64,000 bases of DNA from an uncultured Acidimicrobiaceae bacterium. GTDB lineage: Bacteria; Actinomycetota; Acidimicrobiia; Spongiisociales; UBA5794. The stretch covers positions 1 to 64,000 of the forward strand of contig CAMYKI010000012.1 of NCBI GenBank assembly GCA_947258985.1. The letters are read 5' to 3'. The position numbers were made by a program, and so were the translations under genes. Position 1 is the first letter of the stretch; every line of letters begins with the position of its first letter. The notes beneath the pieces were generated by a model that made no database searches, was not told the origin of the DNA, and saw nothing but the letters and a program-made list of their open reading frames with translations. This document shows positions 1-9,359 of the stretch, piece after piece.

Positions 1-235
1 CACGGTCACGACGATTCTGGCCTTCCGCTTGTTCGACCAGGTATACATCATGCCGCGGGTTCCGGGCGGTCCGCTGGACTCGACTCGGACAATGATGCTC
101 GAGTTGGTCGAGACCGGCTTTGGTGCTCAGGCAATCGGGCGAGGTGCGGCCATTGCCGTCATCTTCTTCGTAATCGTGCTGGTGCTCACCTTGATCCAGC
201 GTCGGTTCATTCGTGAGGAAGGGGAGGCAACATGA
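1..235 (+). CDS. Sugar ABC transporter permease (MalF-like), C-terminal part, truncated by window start
   Basis: Open frame from window start; C-terminal TM segment; stop overlaps the start of a second permease, as in MalF/MalG pairs. Confidence 0.7.
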   Translation, partial: TVTTILAFRLFDQVYIMPRVPGGPLDSTRTMMLELVETGFGAQAIGRGAAIAVIFFVIVLVLTLIQRRFIREEGEAT

Positions 236-1122
236 CAGCTCAGCCTGCCACTGCAGAAGTGACCGAGCTGGGGTCGATGGAGCGAGCCCGGCGCCGCAAC
301 CTCATCATCCAGTACATCTTCATGGTGCTGCTGGCCGCCTTCTTCCTGTTCCCGCTGGTCTTCGTGTTCGTGGCCGCTTTCAAGGAAGATGCCTCGGTGC
401 TGGCGGACAGCGACGGTATTGGGGCCTTCATCCCCGATCCCGACACATTGGTGGGCTTCGACAACTTCGCCAGTGCGGCGGACCGCGCCAGTTTGTGGCG
501 AGTCTTCTTCAACTCGGTGATCATTTCGAGCTTCATCGTGGGCTTGGGGCTGATCGTCAACAGCCTGTTGGGCTACGCCCTGGCTCGTCTCCGCTTTCGT
601 GGGCGCAACTTGCTGATTGCGGTCATCATTGCGCTGATCATCATCCCGTTCGAAGCGCTAGCAGTTCCGTTGCTGTATATCACGGCGGAATTGGGATGGT
701 TGGATACGTACCACGTGCAGATCTTGCCGTTTGTCGCCAATGCGCTGTTCATCTACTTGTTCTACACGTTCTTCCTGAACGTGCCCGTGTCCCTGGAGGA
801 GGCAGCGCGGGTAGATGGGGCGGGGCCGGTGCGCACTTTCGTCTCGGTAGTCGCGCCGCTCGCCAAACCGGCTTACGCCACCATGGCCATTCTCGGCTTC
901 CTGTTCTCGTGGGGACAGTTCCTGTGGCCGGTGATGGTGACCCGGGGAGTCGACGTGCGGCCGTTGCCCGTAGGCATTGGGGTGTTCAAGACAACGCCAC
1001 CTGTGCAATGGGGCGACATCATGGCGTACGCGGCGATGATGACTCTCCCGCTGTTGATCATCTTCTTGATCTTCCAGCGGTACTTTATTCAAGGCGTCGC
1101 CTCTTCCGGCGTGAAGGGCTAG
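232..1122 (+). CDS. Carbohydrate ABC transporter permease (MalG-like)
   Basis: Multiple TM helices and the EAA motif (EEAARVDGAGPVRTFVSVVAPLAKP). Confidence 0.93.
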   Translation: MTAQPATAEVTELGSMERARRRNLIIQYIFMVLLAAFFLFPLVFVFVAAFKEDASVLADSDGIGAFIPDPDTLVGFDNFASAADRASLWRVFFNSVIISSFIVGLGLIVNSLLGYALARLRFRGRNLLIAVIIALIIIPFEALAVPLLYITAELGWLDTYHVQILPFVANALFIYLFYTFFLNVPVSLEEAARVDGAGPVRTFVSVVAPLAKPAYATMAILGFLFSWGQFLWPVMVTRGVDVRPLPVGIGVFKTTPPVQWGDIMAYAAMMTLPLLIIFLIFQRYFIQGVASSGVKG

Positions 1123-1131
1123 ATACAACAT

Positions 1132-2088
1132 ATGAGTCTGCAACTAGCGGGCCAATGGGTCTGGGACTTCTGGCTGGCCCAGGATCGGGGCCTATGGCAC
1201 CTGTTCTATTTGCACGCACCACAGACCCCGGATGACCCCGACAAACGACACTTCGCAGCAACAGTCGGCCACGCCGTCTCCACCGACCTGGTGCGCTGGG
1301 ACGTACTCCCGGACGTGCTGGGTCCGGGGCCGGCAGGCTCCTGGGATGACGTGGCCACTTGGACCGGCTGTGTCGTCCCCCACCCGGATGGCGGCTGGGC
1401 CATGCTGTACACCGGAGTGGGAAGTGCCGAGGATGGTTTGGTGCAAAGGATCGGGTTGGCCCGATCGGCTGATTTGCGCACCTGGGTCAAACATCCGCAG
1501 AACCCGGTTGTGGAGGCGGATCCCCGTTGGTACGAGATGCTCAACTTGGACGTCTGGTTCGATCAGGCCTGGCGCGATCCATGGGTAGTGCTCGACGCAT
1601 CAAGCGTCTTGTTTCATGCGTTCATAACGGCACGATCCAATGCCGGAGACCCGAACCAACGTGGCGTCATTGGTCACGCAACGTCCCCGGACCTTGCGAG
1701 CTGGGTAGTGGGGCCTCCGATCAGGTCTCCGCAGGGTTTCGGATACATGGAGATACCCCAGGTGTTCTACCTCGAGGGTCGGTGGCATCTGCTGTTCTCG
1801 GCCCCGGCCTGGGCGCAGGAGGCGCGTCCCGGGTCACATTGCACAGGGACCCTCCACGCAATTTCCGATCGACTCACCGGAACGTATCGGGAAATGTCTC
1901 CTCTGTTCTGCGACGGCCAAGAGAGCCTGTACGGAGGAAAGGTTCTCGTAGCGGACGACGGCTTGTCCTGTCTTGCGTTCCGCTACCTGGATACGGCGGG
2001 CGATATCGTCGGCGAGCTGACGGACCCGATCCCGGTCAACATTGCTGCCGATGGTGCTCTGACTCTGGTAGAAAGCCACCCCTACTGA
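1132..2088 (+). CDS. Glycosyl hydrolase, five-bladed beta-propeller (GH32/GH43/GH68-like)
   Basis: WHLFYLHAP..., HAVSTDLVRW, RDP motif (AWRDPWVV), YMEIPQVFYLEGRWHLLFS pattern. Confidence 0.8.
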   Translation: MSLQLAGQWVWDFWLAQDRGLWHLFYLHAPQTPDDPDKRHFAATVGHAVSTDLVRWDVLPDVLGPGPAGSWDDVATWTGCVVPHPDGGWAMLYTGVGSAEDGLVQRIGLARSADLRTWVKHPQNPVVEADPRWYEMLNLDVWFDQAWRDPWVVLDASSVLFHAFITARSNAGDPNQRGVIGHATSPDLASWVVGPPIRSPQGFGYMEIPQVFYLEGRWHLLFSAPAWAQEARPGSHCTGTLHAISDRLTGTYREMSPLFCDGQESLYGGKVLVADDGLSCLAFRYLDTAGDIVGELTDPIPVNIAADGALTLVESHPY

Positions 2089-2101
2089 AGGAGCTGAGGT
2101 C

Positions 2102-3415
2102 GTGCACATCCTGCAGATCACCAATCATGGGTTGCACGAGTGGCAGGTGACGCCTGGTCTGCCGGACACCGGTGGCCAGAACGTATACGTCAACCACCTG
2201 TCTGCTGCCCTGGTTCGGCTCGGCCACCGTGTCACGATCGTTAATCGAGGTGGCTATCCGCACCCGCTCACCGGGGAGATGCACACCGGCGTCGTGCCCG
2301 CCCTCGATGGCCGGGCCCAGATCGTGTACCTCACCGACAGCACTTCATCATTCGTCCGCAAGGAGGATATGGAGGCTCAGGTTCCGGAGCTGGCTCGGCA
2401 ACTGGACGAGTTGATGCGGGGGCAGGGTTTCGATCTGGTCTTCTCGCACTACTGGGACGGAGCGCTGCTCGGCGTATTGGCTAATCAGACCTATCGGTTG
2501 CCGCACTACTGGGTCCCGCATTCGCTGGGCGCCATCAAGCGCCGCAATGTAGAGCCCGCGGCATACGCCGGGCTGCGAATCGACGACCGAATCGCCGCCG
2601 AGGCCCGCATCCTTGCTGCAGTCGACGGGGTGGTTGCCACTTCGGCTGCGGTTCGAGATAGCGTGCAGCACGACTACGGCTCCCAAGCGGAGTACTTCCT
2701 GCCACCCGGGGTCGACTACGAACGGTTCCGGCCGTTACCCGCCGCGGAATGTGAGCCGATCTGGGACTTCCTAGCCGAGCGATTGGGTACCGATCCCGCT
2801 GCGGTGCGCGACCGCCCACTAATCCTCGAGATCAGCCGAACCGACACCACCAAGCGGAAGGATGTACTGCTTCGTGCGTTTGCGGCTGCGGCGAACACAG
2901 AACCCCGGCCACTGCTGGCGGTCACGATCGACGACATCAACGAAGCACTGCATCAGGACCTGATAGACCTGATCGAGCAACTCGGAATCGGAGGCGATGT
3001 CGCAGTGCTCGGCTCGGTCTGGGACCAGCTCCCGTGCCTCTACTCCGAGGCGGCCATCTACTGCACCCCTTCGATCATGGAGGGCTTCGGTATGAGCGCC
3101 GCTGAAGCGGCGGCAGCGGCCACCCCCGTCATCGCCTCCGACCGCGTTCCTTTTGCGATCGAGCATCTACTCGGGGCGGAAGCGACTACCCGACCGATCT
3201 CTGAGGACACATCCATCACGATCGGTGCCGGGGTCATAGTGGTGCCCGCGGATTCGGTTGAGGGCTTTGCCGCCGCACTCGAGTTGCTTCTCGCCGACAA
3301 CGAGATGAGAGCCCGAATGGGGGACGCGGGCTATTCGATAACTGTGCCCGCTTTCGGGTGGGATCGCCTGGCGGGTTCGTTCCTCGAGTCTGTCTTCGAG
3401 GCATCCGATGGCTGA
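2102..3415 (+). CDS. Glycosyltransferase family 4, sucrose-phosphate synthase/sucrose synthase-like
   Basis: GTG start; PDTGGQNVYVNHLSAALVRLGH N-terminal motif, SRTDTTKRKD, GT-B EGFGMSAAEAAAAATPVIASD. Confidence 0.85.
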   Translation: MHILQITNHGLHEWQVTPGLPDTGGQNVYVNHLSAALVRLGHRVTIVNRGGYPHPLTGEMHTGVVPALDGRAQIVYLTDSTSSFVRKEDMEAQVPELARQLDELMRGQGFDLVFSHYWDGALLGVLANQTYRLPHYWVPHSLGAIKRRNVEPAAYAGLRIDDRIAAEARILAAVDGVVATSAAVRDSVQHDYGSQAEYFLPPGVDYERFRPLPAAECEPIWDFLAERLGTDPAAVRDRPLILEISRTDTTKRKDVLLRAFAAAANTEPRPLLAVTIDDINEALHQDLIDLIEQLGIGGDVAVLGSVWDQLPCLYSEAAIYCTPSIMEGFGMSAAEAAAAATPVIASDRVPFAIEHLLGAEATTRPISEDTSITIGAGVIVVPADSVEGFAAALELLLADNEMRARMGDAGYSITVPAFGWDRLAGSFLESVFEASDG

Positions 3416-4316
3416 GCCGCTCGCGCGCCGGCTGATCGATACGTGGGCGGATCAGATCCGATCGGGGTTCATATTGGGTGATCCGCATGCCCCGGTGGAG
3501 ACCCGATTTGTGCCCGATCCCGAGTCGGGGGTGACCTTCCGTCTGCGCTGGTTACCGCATCGAGAACTGCGAACCGACACTGGAGCATTGGAGAGCCGGG
3601 GTATTCTCAACCCCGACCGAGATGAAGCAGCCTTGCTCAGAGACCCGCGGGACCCGTCGGGGCGACACTGCTTCCTATGTCCTTCGAATGTGCGGATCTG
3701 CCATCCGCTCGAGGAACTGCTGCCAATTCGCGCCGGTGGTCGGACCTGGCTCGCCGGGGCGAACTTCGCCTGGTTGGCGCAGAACCACTTCACCGTTATG
3801 ACGGACGAGCATGTTGATCAGCTGTTCGACAGATCCGTCATCGAGGCAATGCTCGACCTCCAGGACCAGACCGGCGGTGAGTTCCGCATCGTCTTCAATG
3901 GTTCCCATGCGGGAGCCACCATTCCGTGGCACCTGCATGTGCAGATCACCACCGACTCGTTCCCGGTGGAGGAGATAGCGCCACACCGCATCTCGCGCTA
4001 CCCGACGCCGCTGCGGGTCTTTGATGGCCCCCGCTCGATCGCCATGGATGTAGCCGACTATGTAGCTTCCTGGGAGGAACGCGACCCGCACCATCATCGG
4101 GTCAATCTCCTGGTGTCTCTCCGGGAGGGGGTCCCAATCGTCTACACGTTCCTACGGGATACCCGGGTCACCGTTGCCCGAAACAAGGGGTTGATGGGAG
4201 GCTGGGAGGTTGCCGGAGTCTTCGCTTACAGCGATCGCCGCCCGGATTTCGAGGGAGCAGATATCGAATCGGTGCGGGCTGCATTCGCCGAGGTCCGGCC
4301 CCCCGACGCTCCGTAG
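3408..4316 (+). CDS. GalT/HIT-superfamily nucleotidyltransferase or phosphorylase-like protein
   Basis: HCFLCPSN motif, NHFTVMTDEHVDQ, WHLHVQ (HxHxQ) motif; start overlaps the preceding GT gene. Confidence 0.65.
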   Translation: MAEPLARRLIDTWADQIRSGFILGDPHAPVETRFVPDPESGVTFRLRWLPHRELRTDTGALESRGILNPDRDEAALLRDPRDPSGRHCFLCPSNVRICHPLEELLPIRAGGRTWLAGANFAWLAQNHFTVMTDEHVDQLFDRSVIEAMLDLQDQTGGEFRIVFNGSHAGATIPWHLHVQITTDSFPVEEIAPHRISRYPTPLRVFDGPRSIAMDVADYVASWEERDPHHHRVNLLVSLREGVPIVYTFLRDTRVTVARNKGLMGGWEVAGVFAYSDRRPDFEGADIESVRAAFAEVRPPDAP

Positions 4317-4358
4317 ACGCGTCGCGAGGTTCTCTGCCGACGTCGGTAACATTCGCTG

Positions 4359-4952
4359 ATGACGTCTATCAACTACGACCGAGAGATGGCGCTCGTCGTC
4401 GTCGACGTGCAGAACGACTTCGCCGACCCGAATGGGAACCTCTACGTCGCGGGGGGCGAGGCGGTGGTCCCGGTAATCAATGCCGAGATTGCCGCTGCCC
4501 GGAGCGCCGGTGCCCGTGTCATCTACACCGCCGACTGGCACCCGGCGACGACACCTCATTTCGCTAAGGATGGTGGGACCTGGCCGGTCCACTGTGTGGG
4601 AGATACCTGGGGTGCCGAATTCCACCCGAGGCTGATCGTCGACGGTCCGGTGGTTCGCAAGGGAACCGGGGGCGAGGACGGCTACTCCGGATTCAGCGTG
4701 CGCGACCCGGAGTCGGGCCTTGTCACCGCTACCGCGCTGGCCGATCAGCTGGAGCGGTGGGGCGTACACACCGTGGTGATTTGCGGGTTGGCGACCGATT
4801 ACTGCGTCAAAGAGACGGCGCTCGACGGCGTGAAGGGCGGGCTTCGAGTTCTGCTGCTGGAGGAGGCGATGCTGCCAGTAGACCTCGAGCCGGGTGACGG
4901 GGTGCGTGCGCTGGCGGTAATGGTCGAAGCCGGGTGTGAGCTGGCCCTCTAG
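4359..4952 (+). CDS. pncA: Nicotinamidase / isochorismatase family hydrolase
   Basis: VVDVQNDFADPNG, KGTGGEDGYSGF, CGLATDYCVKETALD catalytic pattern. Confidence 0.9.
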   Translation: MTSINYDREMALVVVDVQNDFADPNGNLYVAGGEAVVPVINAEIAAARSAGARVIYTADWHPATTPHFAKDGGTWPVHCVGDTWGAEFHPRLIVDGPVVRKGTGGEDGYSGFSVRDPESGLVTATALADQLERWGVHTVVICGLATDYCVKETALDGVKGGLRVLLLEEAMLPVDLEPGDGVRALAVMVEAGCELAL

Positions 4953-5749
4953 AGCGGGAGCAACCCGCTGGTGGCGAAGATGCGATGAGGCACGTTGAGC
5001 TCGCCGGGGAATTCGCCGGCAAGCAGTTGGCCAAGATCCTCATCAAATCTCTTGACCGCGGTCGGTTCGAGCGCCGAACCCACGCCGTTGCAGGTACGGA
5101 TTCGGCCCCGCCATGCCTCATGGCTGAACGGCACGTCAACTACGTAGCTGAAGCTTTCGACACTCGTGAACCCGCCTTCATCTAGTGCCCGAACCTGTTC
5201 GGGGTGCACGCCACGCCATCCCGCCTTGGGCCATCCCGGGTTGTACTCGAGAACCAGATCCTCGGTCCTTCCGCTCACAGTTCCCGCCAATGGCAGGTAG
5301 CTGAAATTACAGATGAGGAGTCTCCCGCCGGGGGCCAGCACCCGACGGGTCTCGGCGATGGTTGCGTCCGAATCGAACCACCACCAGCACTGGCCGGCGC
5401 TGACCAGGTCGAAGCTACTTCCGTCGAGGCCGGTTGCTTCGGCGCGACCCTCGACAAATAGGGCGGCCAGACCGCGCTCGGCGGCGTGATGGCGCGCTAC
5501 GGCGAGAAGCTCCGCGGAGATATCCAGCCCGGTCACTTCGAGGCCGCGGGCTGCGAACCCCAGGGCGAGTGAGCCGGTACCGGTGCCCAGATCGAGAGCG
5601 CGTTGACCGGACGTGATCCAGTCCCTGGCTGTCAGGTGGTCGAAGAAGCTCTCGGGGAACCCGGGTCGATAGCGCTCGTAATCGGTGACGGTGCGACCGA
5701 AGTCGATGACGCGCCCTTCGTGATCCCTGTTGCTGGTTTCGTCGGGCAT
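4949..5749 (-). CDS. Class I SAM-dependent methyltransferase
   Basis: LDLGTGTGSLALGFAARGLEVTGLDIS motif I/II; start placed at MPDETSN, longer ORF reaches 5800. Confidence 0.88.
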   Translation of the reverse strand: MPDETSNRDHEGRVIDFGRTVTDYERYRPGFPESFFDHLTARDWITSGQRALDLGTGTGSLALGFAARGLEVTGLDISAELLAVARHHAAERGLAALFVEGRAEATGLDGSSFDLVSAGQCWWWFDSDATIAETRRVLAPGGRLLICNFSYLPLAGTVSGRTEDLVLEYNPGWPKAGWRGVHPEQVRALDEGGFTSVESFSYVVDVPFSHEAWRGRIRTCNGVGSALEPTAVKRFDEDLGQLLAGEFPGELNVPHRIFATSGLLPL

Positions 5750-5851
5750 GGCGATGAGGCTAGATGAGTAGCTGGCGCCGTGGAGACGCGCCTCGCGCAC
5801 AACGCCCTACGATGCCGTGGTTACAGCAGTCGACCCGTACGGAAACGAACC

Positions 5852-8329
5852 TTGACGACGCAGCAGACGAGCCGCGGCACACTCGGAACCTTCGCAGGAG
5901 TTTTTACTCCATCGATCCTGACGATCCTCGGGATCATCCTCTTCCTCCGCTTGGGGTATGTGGTTGGCAACGCCGGTCTCCGCAATGCGCTGATCATCAT
6001 CGGGATCGCCACGGCCGTTTCGACCCTCACCAGCATCTCGCTTGCGGCGATCGCCACGAACATCGACGTCAAGGGCGGCGGCGACTACTACATGATCTCC
6101 CGAACTCTGGGAGTGGAATTTGGCGGAGCCATCGGCATAGTGCTGTTTCTCGCACAATCGGTATCGATCGCCTTCTACGCCGTCGGCTTCGGGGAAGCGG
6201 CAACGGCGATCTTCGGCATCGAAGCCGATTGGGCGGCGCAGGTTGTCGCCGCAGTTGCGGTGCTTCTGTTGTTCGGCCTCGCCTGGGCCGGCGCCGATGT
6301 CGCCAGCCGCTTTCAGCTTGTCGTCATGGTGCTTCTCGGGTTGGCGTTGGTTTCCTTCTACCTGGGTGGCTTCGGCGGCTATGAGTCGGCGGTGGCTTCG
6401 GAGGGCTGGTCTGTGACCGACGGGGGGCTCGGGTTCTGGGCGGTATTTGCGATCTTCTTCCCCGCCGTCACCGGGTTCACCCAGGGCGTGAGCATGTCTG
6501 GAGATCTCAAGGATCCCGGGCGCAGCCTGCCCCGCGGTACGTTTGCCGCCGTCGGGCTCTCGACCGTCGTGTACGTCTCGGTGGCGATCTTGATCGCCGG
6601 GAACGCATCGTCAACCGAGTTGATCGAAGACACTTCGATCCTCAACAAGATCGCCGCATTCGGTCCGCTGATCGATGCCGGCGTCATTGCGGCAACCCTC
6701 TCCTCGGCGATGGCTTCCTTTCTTGGAGCGCCGCGCATCTTGCAGTCACTGGCCGCCGACAGGGTGTTCCCCGTTCTTGGCTATTTCTCCAAGGGGCACG
6801 GGCCTACGTCGAATCCACGCCGGGCGGTTCTGCTCTCGCTTGGCATAGCCCTTGCGACCGTTGCCATCGGCAATCTCAACGCCATCGCGCCCGTCGTGTC
6901 GATGTTTTTCCTCATCTCATACGGTCTGCTCAACTACGCCACCTACTACGAGGCCCGAGCCGCCAGCCCTTCGTTCCGGCCCCGCTTCAGGTTCTTCGAT
7001 CGACGACTCAGCCTGCTCGGTGCTCTGGCCTGTGCCGGGGCGATGTTGGCGATCAACGCCACTGCGGGCCTTGCCGCCATCCTGATCTTGCTCGGCATTC
7101 ACCAATACCTCAGGCGGGCCGGTACCCCGCAACGCTGGGCCGACGCCAGCCGTTCGTATTACTTCCAAAGGGTGAAGGAGGGAATCCGGGCAATGACCGC
7201 AGAAGCCGAGAACCCACGCAGCTGGCGCCCGCAGGTCCTTGCCTTCTCGGCAGATCCGCGGCGGCGGGCTCGACTGCTCCGTTTTGGGTCCTGGTTGGAG
7301 GGCGAAAGTGGGCTCACCGCAGCGGTGCAGATCGTTGTCGGCGAAGGTGCGTTGAAGCGGCGGGAGCGACAGGAGCTCGAAGATCAGCTCCGCGGCGAAA
7401 TCGAGGAACTTGGTCTGGACGTCCACGGAAGGGCTGTGCTCGCTCCGGATGCGATGGAGGCGTTGCCGACCATTGTTCAGTCCTTTGGCCTGGGCCCGCT
7501 CAAGGCCAACACGGTTCTCTTCGGCTGGCCTGAGGAGACGGCCGCGGAGCATCTCGCCGGCTATGCACAAGCGGTGCGGGAGACTCACCGGCTGGGTGTC
7601 AACGTGGTGAGCATGCTCAGCGACGAGCAACGCTGGGGTGCCCTCGAGGCTCTTCCGCGGGACCGGCGCCGCATCGATGTGTGGTGGCAGGATGACGACG
7701 CCAGCAGGCTTGCCTTGCTCACGGCCTATCTGTTCACCAGGACGAAGGACTGGTCGCGGGCCCCGATTCGGGTGTTGACGCAGGTCGAAGGCGACCAGGG
7801 TCATGATGAGGCTGAAGCCGAGCTCAGGAAGGTGCTCGACGAGGCCCGGATTTCTGCGGACGTGCAGTGTGTCGGCGAGACGTCTGCCGAGGACATCGCG
7901 AGAACATCGGCCGGGGCGGGGTTTGTGTTCCTCCCCGGGGTCTTGCGGCCCGCGGGCTTTTTCGGTCCGTTCGATTTGTCTACATCCGACGTCGTTGGGC
8001 GTCTTCCCGTATCTGCGGTGTTCATGGCCGGAGCACCGCTCGACCTCACCGCCGGACCGGAGACGGAACTCAGCGTGAAGCTGCGGGCCGCCGAGGAGCT
8101 GGTGCAGGTCGCAGAGAATCGGCTGCGCACTCTGGAACGGCAGCAAGAACGGCTCGAGGCTGAGATCGAGATTCGAACCGGCGCGGAGTGGGCCGCCGAC
8201 GACATAGCTGCAGCCGAGCAGCGACTCCGAACCGTAGAGCGGCGGCTACTCACAACCCGGGCCAAGCGCGACTCTGCCCGGACGGATGTCGACAACCTGC
8301 TCAACGGCGAGAGCGCTCCCCGCACCTAG
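5852..8329 (+). CDS. SLC12-type cation-chloride cotransporter / APC family permease with C-terminal coiled-coil
   Basis: GTLGTFAGVFTPSILTILGIILFLRLGYVVGNAGL is the CCC-family signature; 12-TM pattern then soluble C-terminal domain; TTG start inferred. Confidence 0.85.
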   Translation: MTTQQTSRGTLGTFAGVFTPSILTILGIILFLRLGYVVGNAGLRNALIIIGIATAVSTLTSISLAAIATNIDVKGGGDYYMISRTLGVEFGGAIGIVLFLAQSVSIAFYAVGFGEAATAIFGIEADWAAQVVAAVAVLLLFGLAWAGADVASRFQLVVMVLLGLALVSFYLGGFGGYESAVASEGWSVTDGGLGFWAVFAIFFPAVTGFTQGVSMSGDLKDPGRSLPRGTFAAVGLSTVVYVSVAILIAGNASSTELIEDTSILNKIAAFGPLIDAGVIAATLSSAMASFLGAPRILQSLAADRVFPVLGYFSKGHGPTSNPRRAVLLSLGIALATVAIGNLNAIAPVVSMFFLISYGLLNYATYYEARAASPSFRPRFRFFDRRLSLLGALACAGAMLAINATAGLAAILILLGIHQYLRRAGTPQRWADASRSYYFQRVKEGIRAMTAEAENPRSWRPQVLAFSADPRRRARLLRFGSWLEGESGLTAAVQIVVGEGALKRRERQELEDQLRGEIEELGLDVHGRAVLAPDAMEALPTIVQSFGLGPLKANTVLFGWPEETAAEHLAGYAQAVRETHRLGVNVVSMLSDEQRWGALEALPRDRRRIDVWWQDDDASRLALLTAYLFTRTKDWSRAPIRVLTQVEGDQGHDEAEAELRKVLDEARISADVQCVGETSAEDIARTSAGAGFVFLPGVLRPAGFFGPFDLSTSDVVGRLPVSAVFMAGAPLDLTAGPETELSVKLRAAEELVQVAENRLRTLERQQERLEAEIEIRTGAEWAADDIAAAEQRLRTVERRLLTTRAKRDSARTDVDNLLNGESAPRT

Positions 8330-8418
8330 AAGAAGACGACCGTCGTACGACGAGCCAGTGTTGGCAGCAGCCGGACCAGCTGGGGGTTTCTTTGGCCTCG
8401 CCTGTACCCTGCCGAGCC

Positions 8419-9252
8419 GTGGCCATTCTTCTCGCACTCGCAGCAGCGACCCTCTCCGGATCTGGTGATTTCCTTGGCGGTATCGGCAGTCGGCAGGGTC
8501 GTGTCATGGCTGTGGTGTGGTTCAACCACCTTGCAGGGATTGTTGCCGTGCTCGTTCTGGGGCCGCTGTTTGGCGGCGACCTCGACACCGCGACCGTGTC
8601 GTGGGGAGCGATGGCGGGTCTCAGCGGAGCGTTTGCGGTGGTTTCTCTATACCGCGGTTTTGCGCAAAGCAGCATGGCCGTGGTCTCGCCGATTGCTGCT
8701 GTGGGAGCGGGTGTCTGGCCGGCGCTGTGGCAGATTGCCCGCGGTGACGTACCGGGACCGGTAGTCATGACCGGCCTGATCATTGGCCTTGTCGCGATCT
8801 GGACGATTAGCAGCGGGGGGCATATCAACGACTCCGAGGATGTCCGCTCCGGTGTGATCTACGGGATGTTGGCGGGGCTCGGGTTCGGCGGTCTGCTGAT
8901 ATTCCTCAGTCTCGGGTCGGATTCTTCCGGCATCTGGGCTCTGCTGCCCGCCCGGGTCGCCGGCTCCATCGCGGTGTTGGTCGTCATCCTGATAACGGGA
9001 CGGGAACTCATTCCGCACCGCAAGGCGGTGGCGCCGAGCATCGGGGCGGGTGTTCTGGTCACGCTTGGCAACGGGTTGTTCGTGATCGCCACCACGAAGG
9101 GTTCGCTCGCAGTGGTCTCGGTCCTGGCTGCCATGTTTCCCGCGGCAACCGTCATCCTGGCGTGGCTCGTCCTCGGTGAGCGCCTCACCCGCCAGCGCCA
9201 GCTGGGACTGGTGCTGGCCCTCGTTGCAGTAGGTCTGGTGGCGGGCGGATAG
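8419..9252 (+). CDS. EamA/DMT family transporter
   Basis: Ten-TM repeat pattern, VSVLAAMFPAATVILAWLVLGERLTRQRQLG; GTG start in frame with ORF 8188-9252. Confidence 0.85.
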   Translation: MAILLALAAATLSGSGDFLGGIGSRQGRVMAVVWFNHLAGIVAVLVLGPLFGGDLDTATVSWGAMAGLSGAFAVVSLYRGFAQSSMAVVSPIAAVGAGVWPALWQIARGDVPGPVVMTGLIIGLVAIWTISSGGHINDSEDVRSGVIYGMLAGLGFGGLLIFLSLGSDSSGIWALLPARVAGSIAVLVVILITGRELIPHRKAVAPSIGAGVLVTLGNGLFVIATTKGSLAVVSVLAAMFPAATVILAWLVLGERLTRQRQLGLVLALVAVGLVAGG

Positions 9253-9261
9253 GTGCTTCCT

Positions 9262-9313
9262 GGCGTCTGGCGTACGTGAGCGCTGTATACAGCGCTCACG
9301 TACGCCAGACGCC
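9262..9313. repeat. Perfect 52-bp palindrome
   Basis: GGCGTCTGGCGTACGTGAGCGCTGTATACAGCGCTCACGTACGCCAGACGCC equals its own reverse complement. Confidence 0.97.
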
Positions 9314-9343
9314 GAAGGGAGCCGGCACCGGCCGGCTCCCTTC
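9314..9343. terminator. Bidirectional terminator-like hairpin (13-bp stem, 4-nt loop)
   Basis: GAAGGGAGCCGGC ACCG GCCGGCTCCCTTC between convergent genes. Confidence 0.75.
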
Positions 9344-9359
9344 TCATAGAAGTGCAGTG

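Noticed and set aside
213-1235. 340-aa plus-strand ORF overlapping the MalG-like permease
   Set aside because: Out-of-frame shadow ORF rich in Arg/Gly/His; the 232-1122 frame carries the EAA motif and TM helices.
6917-8146. 409-aa minus-strand ORF opposite the SLC12-like gene
   Set aside because: Arginine/proline/histidine-rich shadow ORF; the plus strand encodes a coherent transporter.
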